A stretch of 64,000 nt of DNA from Tetrahymena elliotti 4EA (Eukaryota > Ciliophora > Oligohymenophorea > Hymenostomatida > Tetrahymenidae): positions 655,086-719,085 of the forward strand of contig JH720330.1 in assembly GCA_000231825.2 (NCBI GenBank), in the 5' to 3' direction. Below are positions 14,901-26,154 of this stretch, piece after piece; positions within the stretch are counted from its first letter, which is position 1, and every line of letters begins with the position of its first letter. The translations under genes were made by a program, and so were the position numbers. The notes beneath the pieces are model-generated. The model made no database searches. It saw nothing but the letters and a program-made list of their open reading frames with translations, and was not told the origin of the DNA.

Positions 14901-15015
14901 AGCATACTTAACTTCTATTGTGCTTCCTAATAGCACAAAAAGTAAAAAAACAATTAACACTTAGCAAAACCATTTTAAATCTCAGAGTGTTTAATTTCAA
15001 AAAGTAAATGAATGA
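11910..15015 (+). CDS. Unrecognised 896-residue protein with two CxxC pairs
   Basis: Five exons are proposed: 11910-12282, 12344-12427, 12523-12902, 13052-13621 and 13732-15015. All joins keep frame (2691 nt) and use GTAAA-type donors and TAG acceptors; the first intron is the least certain. No family was recognised. The middle has a globular look (segments such as VIQVTWNKEFYLS and KGKIWFLQCKTL). It then has CKKC (C303, C306) and, 116 residues later, CENCC (C423, C426), which could make a zinc site. The last 430 residues are Gln/Ser/Lys-rich and probably disordered, with many TAA/TAG Gln codons. ATG 11910 is the first ATG after an in-frame TGA at 11883. It could be a ciliate-specific or ciliary protein; that is a guess. 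Confidence 0.72.
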
Positions 15016-15921
15016 GTGAAATAATAAAGCTCAATTACACTATTTATATACATTATTTATTACTTAATTTCATAATTTTATCAATCAGTATTTTTTCTTT
15101 CAAATTATTTTATGAAAAAATTTTTATTTCAAATTTTGGGCATAAAGTATTTTATTTAATTAGTGTCAATCACTTTCAAAAAAAATTAACAAAATCTAAC
15201 AAAAAAAGCTTAGAATTATTATATTAACAACTCTTGCTGAATTAAAACAAATGTAGCTGAATTTAAAAGCTCAATAATATGTAAAATAATTTAAAAAATT
15301 ATTTCTCATGTTGTTTGGTAAATAAACATGATTAATTAAAAGCTAAATGAGAGAGCGAACAATAAAATTCTAATTAAACCTAAATAAATAAGCCAATCAT
15401 AATTAGATGGATAATTATTTTGAAAATTTATATGTTTATTTAAAAGTAATCAATGATTTAAGCTTAAAAGTAGAATTTGACTATTTAAATTGACAATTAT
15501 TGCTTGATTTTATAGATAAATCAATCAATCAGTATAACTCACATAAAATAATAATTTTAATAAATTGTTAGAAATCTCTAACTATAAGAAAATAAAATAG
15601 TTTTTTTTATTACCAAGTCACTATTTTGTTTAAAATAAATTAGGTGAGAATTAAAACCTATTTTTTGGATTTTATGATAAATCAAAAGAAAAATTTATCT
15701 AAAAAATTATTTTAATTTAAAATTTACATTTTATTTGTTGAATTGATTACAGAAACTAAATACTTTTTTATATTTTGATCCTAAAATGATGAATTGAGAG
15801 ATCATTATTAAATATTTTCTATTTAGAAACTATTGCTGCTAAAAATTAAAGGAAATAAATCTTTTTTTTATTTGTTTTGATTTTACTATTAATTTACAGA
15901 TTTACTTGATTTTATATAAAA
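15016..15921. other. Intergenic region
   Basis: Very A+T-rich; nothing recognisable. A short frame near 15012-15227 overlaps the stop of the preceding gene and looks like chance. Confidence 0.5.
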
Positions 15922-17188
15922 ATGTTTAAAAGCTTAGTTTTTAAATCTTTAAGAACATTTAAAGATTACCCTAAACAGAAGGACCATGTTATTAAGGGGT
16001 TTTCTGTAAAAAAGAATTTCAGAATTACTTTTGTTGATAACACAAATTCTTTATAAACATCAGTTGTAAGTTTTCACTTTTTAAAAAAATCATAAATGAG
16101 TTCATTGGAATATTATTTAATAGGATAAATTCAAGTTAAAAGAAGATAGATAAATTAATCTTTTAGGAAATTGTTTCAGTACAAGCTTGATGATTTCTTC
16201 ATTATTGAAGGTATATTTATAAAAATATTCATTGACTTACAAATCATTTGTATTAGGGAGAAGAACGTATCAAAGCTATAGTTTCGTTTGATGACAAAGA
16301 TAAGAACTCTTATGATTTTTATGCAGAATCTATGGCAAATGGAGAAATCAGAGGATTTTCTATAAAATATAATAGCCCTAACCAATAGTTCAGTCCTTTC
16401 TTCAAAGTTGGAAAAGTAATTTGTAGAAAAAAGAGGAAATGAATATTAATTAATTGATAACATTTTTTTAGATTTTGTATGGATATCAATAAGAATCTTT
16501 TAGTGTGCTTGGTTTAGATTATAACGAATAATAAGATTGGGTTAATTTTTCTGGAAAGTAGGTCTAAGAATTCTACCAAATATCAGATTAAATTCTAAAC
16601 TTATGTGATCTTCATACAAAATCAAATGAGTCTAAGTAAAATTTAAATTTTATTCTAAACAATATTCGACATTTTTTCCATTAAGAGTTGAAAGATCCTT
16701 TGGATACATGTTATAAAAAATGCCTGAAGCTCATGAACCTTACTTAGAGACTTTGCATGAAGATATTGTCAATTCAGATATATTTAAACAAATGAAATAC
16801 TAGTGTAAAATTCACCTTTTCATTTTATCTCACCCTTTTAAAATTGTTATGAAATAAAATAGAAATGAATTTCAGCTAGGTTAAAGAAATGCTTGAAAAA
16901 CAATTTAATATAGAAGACATTTAGCTCACTCGCTATCCAGTTGATTTCTTTTGTCGATGCTGTAAGGACAACTTTATGAAATTACTTGTAAAAATAGGCT
17001 CAGACACTTTAGCTGATATGTAATAGAAGAATGATAGAACTTTAAACTGCATCTATTGTAATACAAATTATACAATAGAAGATTAAGATTTTGAATAGTT
17101 AATTAAAGAATCAACATAATTAGAAGCATAATAGAAAGCCTAATAAACAATAGTATAAAATGAATAAAATAAGACACCATAATAATGA
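15922..17188 (+). CDS. HSP33-type redox-regulated chaperone, probably organellar
   Basis: Six exons (15922-16065, 16124-16210, 16257-16415, 16472-16635, 16686-16804, 16863-17188) encode 332 residues. HSP33 is a holdase chaperone switched on by oxidation of four zinc-binding cysteines. The N-terminal fold is visible: LLKGEERIKAIVSFDD matches the family's LKGEERLTIRI block, and ANGEIRGFS its DANGxVRGYV block. The C-terminal redox switch is intact: C255-R-C257-C258, then about 29 residues, then C287-I-Y-C290, i.e. CxC..CxxC with an extra Cys. The first residues (MFKSLVFKSLRTFKDY) are basic and free of acids until Asp, like a mitochondrial presequence. Introns are very short (46-58 nt). HSP33 is mainly bacterial but is known in some protists and algae. 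Confidence 0.9.
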
Positions 17189-17545
17189 AAATTATTATTA
17201 TTTTTATTAGATTTAAATTATTAGTTTAAAATTTTATATAGAAAAATAGAATTCTTATCAATTCTATTGTTTAATTCTTCTTCAAAAAACACTTGTTACC
17301 ACTAAATAATCTTCTTTTAAATTCTTCTATTCCAAAATATCCTTCTAAAGATTATTTAAAACAAAAAGCTATTTTTAAATCTACTTGAATACCCTTAAAC
17401 TTAATTTTTGAGGTTACTTTCCTCAATAGAAACAAACCTTAAAGATTTTTGAATTCGATTGATTATAAAGAGAACTATTATGTTTTAGAATTTAAAATAG
17501 CTAGCTGCCTCACTTTGGATTTTAAAAAAAAATATTTAAATAAAA

Positions 17546-17881
17546 ATGAGAATAAAAAGCCAACTCAACGAATTTAATCAATAACTTTAAAAAGGAAAAA
17601 ATAATATTAATAGAGATAGTCATGAATCCGTTAATTAAGTAAAAAATAAGAAATATCTTTAATAATTTGAATTTTTACAAATCCTTCTCTATCTACTTTT
17701 TTTTCTTTTTTTTCTGATAAAATACCTAAAACTTTTAACTTATTTTTAACGCTAATAAAATTATTTTTTCAATTCAAACAATGAATATTTCTTTAGGAAT
17801 AACTTTTTGAAAGTCGAAAATCTTTTTCTATAAACTTTTTTTTTTTCTCTTTTAGTGGAGATTAAGCAATTTATATTTTGA
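17546..17881 (+). CDS. Possible small hypothetical protein (111 residues)
   Basis: An open frame from ATG 17546 to TGA 17879-17881 begins with a coding-like stretch (MRIKSQLNEFNQQLQKGK) that uses TAA as Gln, followed by a Leu/Phe-rich hydrophobic run and a Phe/Asn-rich end. No family is recognised. In DNA this A+T-rich a TGA-free run of 112 codons is not rare, so this may be chance; the first 40 codons are the only mild support. Confidence 0.22.
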
Positions 17882-18192
17882 ATTAAGTTAACTTAATTTT
17901 TTGTGTAAAAAGATGGAAAAAAAATTTCTTTACTTTCTTCTTTTGATCATTGGCCAGTAAGTTTTAAAAAAGAAAAATATACTATAATTAGAACAGATTA
18001 ATAATAGCTAGCAATCGAAATTGATTAAAAACACAAACAAAACACAAGAAAAATAAAAAATCAATCAGAATACGTATATTATATATGTTATAGATTTGTT
18101 TGCATGCTATTACATATAGAAATATATTAATCAATATTAAATTTCAAACTAAATTTTAGTTGTTTAATAGGAATCAGAGTTAGTCAGTCATT

Positions 18193-18254
18193 CAATCTAT
18201 CAATCAATCAATTAATCAATCTATCAATCAATCAATTAATCAATCTCTCAATCA
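18193..18254. repeat. Perfect 24-bp tandem repeat built from AATC/AATT
   Basis: The unit CAATCTATCAATCAATCAAT+TAAT (24 bp) occurs at 18193-18216 and again, identical, at 18217-18240. A partial third copy with one change follows (18241-18254). It lies in the upstream region of the first ubiquitin-like gene, about 190 bp before its ATG. Confidence 0.85.
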
Positions 18255-18441
18255 TAAATAAAACTCATACTTTTTTTATGAATAATTTCTTAATCATTAA
18301 AATTCAATATTTACCTTCAATTTAAAAGAAAAAATCATAAATTAACTTTGTAAACAATTTTTTTAGAATTAAAAGTAAAAGAAAAAAGATAGAAGTAAAA
18401 AAATAATTAAAACCTAATCCAAACATATTAACTTCTACAAA

Positions 18442-18717
18442 ATGATTATCTAAGTAGTATTTAACAGTAATTTCAGTCATTAAAATGTAGATAACAAATC
18501 ATTTTCTGTTGATATTGATCCTAACTAAACTATTTCTAACTTGAAGACCCTTATTTCTTTGAGATTTACTGATCTTGATCCTGAGTTTTTTGATTTAAAG
18601 CAAGGTAATAAGATTCTCAAAGAAGAAATGAGCTGCTTAAGTATCTAGAAATAAGATGGCTCTTCCATAATTATCACTGTTGTTAACTCAAATAGATCAT
18701 GCTGCACAATTTTCTGA
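18442..18717 (+). CDS. Ubiquitin-like protein with CaaX-like C-terminus (copy 1)
   Basis: An intronless gene of 91 residues from ATG 18442 to TGA 18715-18717. It begins MIIQVVFNSNF, typical of the first beta strand of a ubiquitin fold, followed by VDIDPNQTISNLKTLISLRF, i.e. strand 2 then the helix, then FDLKQGNKIL like the LIFxGKxL strand of ubiquitin. It lacks the di-Gly end; instead it stops at SCCTIF, where the last four residues fit a CaaX prenylation box. That tail recalls the membrane-anchored ubiquitin-fold proteins (MUB/UBL3, also ending CCxxL). The next gene is its paralog. Membrane anchoring is inference. Confidence 0.72.
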
Positions 18718-19951
18718 TAAAAATAAAATAAGAAAAGTATTCCATAACAAATTTAAAATATAAACTCTACATTAAATATAAAATAATTGATAAAAAACAT
18801 AAACTAATTTAAGCACCTTAGTGAGTAAATATAAATATCTACATTTTAAAATAACCAAACAAAGAACTATAATTTTATAATATTTAGCAATAAAAGTAAA
18901 TTTTTACTTTGACTCATAAAAAAATTTAACAAATTATACTGCATATATATAAAATCTATTTATTTGTATACAATTAAAACTTCATTTTTTTTTGATTCAT
19001 TTTAAAAATAATCTCTACTTCTTTTTAAATTAATTTCATATTACGATCTATTTACTCAAATTTTATTTGGCATATGGATAAGCAATAATTATTAGCAATT
19101 TTATTCACATCTTAAGCCTATGATTAAAATCACATAATTTAGCAGAATAGTTTTATAGTGTCATTTATTTTAATTTTAATCTATACAAATAATTAAATTT
19201 ATTTTTTTTCTTGAATTCATTTTTAACAATTCTTATTAAATTAGCTTATTTAAAATATTATTATTAAAGAATAGTATTATGCCAGAATAAAATAATTTTT
19301 TATTTAATTTGTTAATTTAAATTTTGTTATTTAATTCTAAAATAACCTCAGTTAGTAGAGTTAGTAGGTAATATTAAAATTGAATTCAATCTGATTTGAT
19401 TTTTAAAATTTAACCCCTTGAAAATTGTTACATTTTTATAAATCTGAAATCTTAAAATGATATAAATGATAAGTAAAATTAATAATATAGTAAAGAAATT
19501 ATTATTTTTTAGAATATATCTATTTAATAATTTAAGTTAAATTTAAAATTTTATTTTAGAGATAATTAAACTGTGTGAAAAAAAATATTTGCTTAGATTT
19601 TGATAAATAAATGAATAATAATATTTTTTTTTGCTTTTTATCTAGTAATCGACCATATTTATTTTAATTTAAAGATAAGGAATGTATTCTCTCTCTGCGT
19701 TTAAATAAAAGGAATTTCAAAACATATTTGGCTAATGCTAATTACAGATTTCTGATTAAATGATAATTAATAATGGGTAGATTTTAATTTTATAGAAATG
19801 CATATTTCAAAAAATATTAATGATAAATAGTTCTGTGGCAGATATCATTATTTGATTATTTAATCAATTTTTATATCTATTTTAATATTTATTGATAGAA
19901 AAACGATTAATAAAATAGCTTCAAAAGTTAAAATTTTAGCCAAAGAATTAA
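18718..19951. other. Spacer between the two ubiquitin-like genes
   Basis: About 1.2 kb of A+T-rich DNA without a credible frame; nothing recognised. Confidence 0.5.
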
Positions 19952-20230
19952 ATGATTATTACACTAAAGTTTGATGCAAAGTCTAAGCCATCTACTGCTA
20001 ATTGCAATTCATTTTAATTAGACATAGATGCTAACGACAGTATAGAAAATTTAAAGGCCTTAATTAGCCTTCGCTATACAGATTTAGAACCTGATACTTT
20101 CGATTTATTTCATAAAGGATAAATGATAAAAACTAATCATAAATGTTTATTTATTTAAGAAGTTTTAAATACAACTGAGCTAGAAATAGTTGTTAATGGA
20201 AGAATGGCTGATTGTTGTAAACTCATTTGA
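19952..20230 (+). CDS. Ubiquitin-like protein with CaaX-like C-terminus (copy 2)
   Basis: Intronless, 92 residues, ATG 19952 to TGA 20228-20230. It is clearly related to the 18442 gene: MIITLKFD against MIIQVVFN, IENLKALISLRYTDLEPDTF against ISNLKTLISLRFTDLDPEFF, and FDLFHKGQMI against FDLKQGNKIL. It ends DCCKLI, again a CC pair with a CaaX-like last four residues and no di-Gly. The middle has diverged more than the helix and the tail, which suggests selection on both. As for copy 1, a MUB/UBL3-like membrane-anchored ubiquitin-fold role is the best guess. Confidence 0.72.
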
Positions 20231-20579
20231 ATAATTTTAAATAAACTGTTGATATTTCTATTTTTTTAAAAAAAATAAAAACTAATTTTGATGGATGTAG
20301 GTAGAATCAAAATGACTTTTTAAAATCTTAAAATATTAATTTGAAAAGATGTTATTTTTTCATCTTTATTTAATAGTTTAAGTTTTATGTTATTCTTGTT
20401 ATTAATTTCAAGTTAATTATTACTGTTAGTTGAGAAAATCTTAAAATACTTTCTAAAATAATTTTGTCTTATCTATTTAGCAAAACTAAAAATTTAGTTT
20501 TGAAAACTTCATGTAAAAAAATTAATTATTATTTTATTAATAATAATAGTAATAAATTAATATAATAGCATTAGAATTA

Positions 20580-21245
20580 AAACATTCCCTAAAAATATTT
20601 TTAGAATTATCAATTAATCATAAAATGAAATTTTAAAATAATCCCTGCATTTTGTTTTTAAATTTTTAAAAAGTCTTATACTGCCAAAAAAATAAGTTAA
20701 GGAAACGTAATAATATTTCAAAAATATAAATAATAATTTTATATGATATCAGTATTTTTATTATTATATAATTGACAAAATACCATTCCTAGATAATAAA
20801 ATTAGCCAAAATAATGTATAGCAAACTATGTCTCAGTGAGTTTATAGAAACACCATGAACAGAAGAATAAGAAAAAAAAGTTCCAAAAGTTATAAGTTAA
20901 CTGCATAATATTAAAAAGTTGTTCTATTCATTTATATTATTATATATTAGGCTCTGCCATCCTTAATCGGGTTTACTTACCTATATATTTTTATTATTAG
21001 ACTTAAAAATATTCCCTCCAATTGTTAATAAAATTCTAATTTCAAGTTAATATAAAAGAAATAACAAAGTTATATCTTTATTTTGTTTTTAAGTTTTTAG
21101 CAAGTCTTAAATTGCCAAACAAATTGGTTAAGGAAACATAATTATAATCAATAAATATATTTAATAATATAAAAGTATATCAGTATTTTTAGTATTAGAC
21201 TTAAAAAATTCCCTAAAATTGTTAATAAAGTTTCAAATTATATCT
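20580..21245. repeat. Degenerate repeat family, about 200-bp units
   Basis: Copy A (about 20580-20766) and copy B (about 21000-21197) share TTTTGTTTTTAA, AGTCTTA.A.TGCCAAA, TTAAGGAAAC.TAAT and ATATCAGTATTTTTA in the same order. A third partial copy starts at about 21198, repeating AGACTTAAAAA..TTCCCT and ATTGTTAATAAA. No terminal repeats or protein remnants are visible, so no mobile-element class is assigned. Confidence 0.6.
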
Positions 21246-21378
21246 TATTTATTCAAATCTTAAAAATAACTATTAATTTATTTACTTAATAAATTTAAAA
21301 TTTGAATTTTTACAATTAATTAAATTTACGAACATAATATAAAATTATTAACATATTTGATACTTTTATATTGTGGTG

Positions 21379-21477
21379 CTAGAGTAGTCTTTTTACTCTA
21401 GTTTACTAGAAAATACTGGAGTAAAAATCAAGAGTAGGTTTGAATAGAGAATTTATAGTTTACTCAAGTATTGAGTA
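21379..21477. repeat. Cluster of small perfect inverted repeats
   Basis: Two hairpins can be drawn: CTAGAGTA (21379-21386) with TACTCTAG (21394-21401), and TACTCAA (21461-21467) with TTGAGTA (21471-21477). Between them related GAGTA words recur. Role unknown. Confidence 0.6.
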
Positions 21478-24400
21478 GATAAAAAAGTGTTTATAACTTA
21501 AGTTTAAATTGGAGTAGAAGAAATATTACAAATTTTGGTGATTATAAAAATAAATTGCAATTCTAAAATAATTTTAATACTCAATAAAAAATACTGATAA
21601 TTATAAAAAAAAAATATATTAATTTTTTTAATGCCAATTTTATAAATATTGATTAATTTATTTATCAGATTTTAAGGATATTTATTTAATTATTATTTTT
21701 GGTAAATGAAATAAAAAAAATACTTAATTAATACAATTAACTTGCTTATTTTTTTTATGAGAAATAAAAAATTAAATAATAAATACTCAATTTTTCTCTG
21801 AAATTTTTTTAAATATAAAATGCCAGTCGAGTGTAGGATATTTTGAAATGCTGGTCAAAAAAAAAAACTTTTTGAGATAAAGAAACGATGCTCTTTATGA
21901 ATATATATATTATATAATTATATTATTTTTCGTTTCCAACTAAAATATAACACCAATAGTTTCAAAAATACAAATCTTAAAAAATATTATCTGGATTCAT
22001 AGTTTAATATTGGAGAATGTTTTGATCAAAAATTATTCTTTGAATGCAAATCTAAATTGCCAAATTTGCATAATGATTTTATAATACTTAAAGATTAGGG
22101 CTGATGATCAAATATAGTTTTATGGTTGGATTTATATTATAAAAAGAAGCACATAGCTAGCTTGACTATTTTATTCCTAATGGTTTATTATGATATAGCA
22201 AATTTATTTCTTAAACTTTTGGGTTGATTTTTTTAGTTTTTAAACTGTTAATTAGATATTCTAAATTTATTGTTAAATCTATTTTTAAAAACTAACAATT
22301 AGATTATGAATAGCAACAATTCCCAAACTAAGTGAAAATTTGAAAACTATTTTATTGAAATAAAAAAAGGTCAATTATCTTATCATTTATCTCTAAAGTA
22401 CTTTCATAAATTATTATAAACTATTTTTATGTTTACTATTTTTAAATTAGCAAATTTTAATAATCGATCCATTATTAAATTGTAGCAAACTCCAATACAT
22501 TTTAATTAGCAAATCTAGGGTATAAAGTATACTTTAGTACCTAAAAAGCTATAAGAATTAAACTTACTATTGAGATGCAAGCAGCAATCAAAATAATAAT
22601 AAATAGAATCTATATTTCTGAGAAAAGTTATTAATTAGTTGTCACTAAATGATACAATAATATTAATTAGTACATTTTGATAGTTAGTGAATTCACCTAA
22701 AAAATATCCAACTAATAATAGATATATCTAAATGAAGGAAGCATTTTAATATATGTGAACCAAATTTATGTAGTTATTTATTCTCTTTTTAATCCTCTTA
22801 ATTCATAAACAATTTGCAGTAGATTTATAATAATAGTTCTAAAAATATTATCTATTTACTTCAGTTTTAAATAATAAACTATCAAGCAAAATTGTATAAT
22901 TTGTATTGACAAAAAGCAAGAGAAATAACTTGAGTACTTAAGTAAAATAATTTCTAATGATAAGTAACTTATAAAATTAAGATGACTTATCATTTTTTAT
23001 TTTAAAATTTTTCTAATACTAAAATATCTTAGATTAAAGAATTACTCATAATTTAAATCAAAGATCTGATTGATAAGATAAAACGAGACATAAGATAAAT
23101 ATATTATCAAAAGTAAAACATTACTTAATGTGGGATATTTTATAGTCCAAAATACATTTATTGTTATGAAAGGTACTAGAAATATTAAATCTAGATATAA
23201 ATCCCCTATAAAAATATTAACTTATTCATTCATGTAAAACTCAAGTCTAAAATTACAGGCAATCATATAAGCAATTTTTTTATATTTTGAAATATTAGGA
23301 TAACGACCAAAGCAAATACTTATTTAGATAAATCTTTAGATTAAATAAAAAGTTAAAAATACTATCAAAAATCCATACTATTCTTCCTAAAATATTTAAT
23401 ACATTTAGTTAATATTAAAAATTTAATGATTGAAAATTTACTTCAATATATTAAGTAAAATAAAATGAAAGCATTAGCATCATTATTTAACAAAGACAAA
23501 ATTCATAATCTATACTTTTTTTACCATAATAAAAAAATTCCTCACTTTGCAGTAATTTGAAAATCATTAATTAAGAATTTGATAAATTAATTTTATTCTA
23601 TTTTAAATCTGTATTTTTTCTCAATCTAAAGATTATTTTTTCCTTCTAAAATCACACTTTCTTATTTATTTTTTATACAATATCTCTAAATATTTTCTGT
23701 CATTAAAGACAATAAAATTTTTAAATATATTTTATTCTCCTCTTTTTTAAACTATCTTTTTTCATTATTTATTTTTTGAAATTTTGAATTATTTAAAGAT
23801 TGAAGGAGATGAATTGAAAAGATATTATTTAAAAAAGCTTTTTTTATTATTTGAGTTTTATTCTTTCAAATAAATAAAAGTTTAATTAATACATTTATTT
23901 GATATAGTAAAAAAGTAAGTTTTAAGTAGAATTTAAAAATAAATTTATTCTAATAACTCGTGCTTAAATAATATAATAATAATTTTAAAAATTGAAAGCA
24001 ACTCAAAATAACTTTATGATAAATTTAATTTCTTGCTTTCAAATAAATAAAAAGTTTTACTAATACAATTATTTGAAATAGCAAATTTTTATTAGAATAT
24101 TTAAATGAATTAGATTCTAATAACTTCAAATTATATTATGCATATTATTCGGGGATTTATATTTTTCTTTAATAAAAAAAAATTAGTTCACTAATCGTTT
24201 AGAAAGTGATTATTATGTGCAATTATTTCAATATTTAATAAATTCCAGCAAAAGCATTACTACAAATTAAAAAACGGCTGAATTATTTTTTAGATCAATT
24301 TTAAGAGGAAAATGTTGTACTTACTATTTGAAATTATTGGGAGAAATAAAACTGAAACTGAAAATATTTTTGTCTTAAATATTTTATCTGATAAATTTGA

Positions 24401-26154
24401 AACAATTAAATTTACAAATAAAATTCTTATATAAAATATAGAGCTTTTTTATCCTAAAAAAATGAAATAATTAGAATTAAAAAAGAAATATTCTTCAGAA
24501 AATTAACCATAAATTTCGTTTTTCTTTTATTGAAGTTCGAAAACTAATGAAATACCTCTATTTTGTATTTATTATAAAAAATTTTCAACTTACAACATTT
24601 TTTGATAAAAAATACAGAAATTTAATATGTACATATTATTCAAAATATTTGTAGAGTTTAGATAAAACTAGTTGACAGACTTTCAAAATGAAGAATCTTT
24701 CAAAATATATGAAACAATGATGAGTTATCCTGCCTGAAAACTTTACAATTATTTTCAAGAGTTTATTTTTGTGTTAGCTCATTATTCATTATAAATTATC
24801 TATCCAATTATGCAAACAAAATATGTTCTTTTCTCCTATACATAATAAAAATAGACAATTTAAATATTGTTTGAAAATTGGACTGATCAAACCAGCTGTC
24901 ATTCTTTTCTTAATATCAAATAATATAATTAATTAATTAATTAATTACCTTTCCGACTATCAGTTTTCTATTCAAGCAATAGAATAAATTAAAATCAAGA
25001 CGAAATTTGCAATTATTATTTTGTTTCTTGTGTATTAGCTTGGACAACAATTTATTTTTTGAGTTATATTGTAAACTTATAACAAAAATGATTATTGTTT
25101 GTGTAAAAAAAATGAATTCAAAGAAATTAAAACAATTTTATTTCTTTTAAAATACCCACTAGTATCTTGTTAAGATTAGATTCGTTATTTTTTTTCTTTA
25201 CTTAAATTATTTTAGAAGAAGTTATTCAAAATATTCTTTCATATTTTATTCCTAAAGTTAATAAAAGAAATAAAAATGTTAGTGGAAATAGTAAATAGAA
25301 TCAAAGATATGTGAATTCATAGAATGAATTTTATTTTTTCTTACTTGTAAGCAATTCAAATGCGCTAGAGATTTAAAATTAGTCCCAAATCTTTTTTACC
25401 TTATTCTAAATGTTATCAAGAGAAAACAATAAAATCTAAAAAACACAAAAATAACTGAAATTGCGATGCAAAAACTACATAGAAAATATATTTTATTTCT
25501 GTACTTAAAAGTATTTATCATTCTTTTAGCACATGTTTAAAAAATCGTTGATATCTAAGAGATAAAAATACATTGGATAAAAATGTTAAATAGAAAAGAA
25601 TATTATAAAAATACGTCAAAAATAACAGGAAAGAGACAAATTATAGATACTAATTACTTTGCTGAGTAAATCAGATTATTTACAATCAAAATAAATAAAT
25701 GATTATTTTAGAATAATAAGAGAGTAATATTAATATTGTTAGTAAAAGCAATAAAACAGGTTATTTTCAGTATTTTACTTTTTTCACATTATTTTAAATT
25801 AGAAATTTTTTGTTCAAATATTTAATGAGAAGCTTGAAATATTTAAATTATATGACAAAAATATACATAAAAATAGATGTTGCTACCTCAAAAAAGCTTA
25901 TATTTTAAACTTATATTTTGTGATAGATTTGTTAAGATATAATTTATACATTAAAAATTGATTTTTATTTAGTTTATTTTGGCTATGAAATGGCCTTTTT
26001 ATCATGATGTCGTTTGTAATATAAAATTATAATGTTTTGGATATAATTTAGAGTCAAAAGAACTATGTTTGTTAAACTTGGAATGACTACTGTAAAATTG
26101 TATTTAATTTGTTTGAAATAGTGTGAGAGATCATATTCTTTTTCAAAAATAGCC

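Larger units (their letters stand above)
17189..18441. other. Intergenic region
   Basis: A+T-rich. It contains a possible small open frame (17546-17881) and an AATC-type tandem repeat (18193-18254), both listed separately. Otherwise nothing is recognised. Confidence 0.5.
20231..26154. other. Gene-poor A+T-rich region of 5.9 kb
   Basis: No frame with coding-like composition was found on either strand. The left third holds repeated blocks (20580-21245) and small inverted repeats (21379-21477). An AATT run lies near 24928-24948. The right end is the 3' flank of the minus-strand amidinotransferase gene. Confidence 0.55.

Noticed and set aside
16176..16385. Minus-strand open frame of 69 codons
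   Set aside because: Antisense to the second and third exons of the HSP33 gene, whose family motifs are clear on the plus strand.
24900..24960. AATT run as a functional element
   Set aside because: A simple AATT microsatellite is expected in DNA of this composition; nothing else supports a role.
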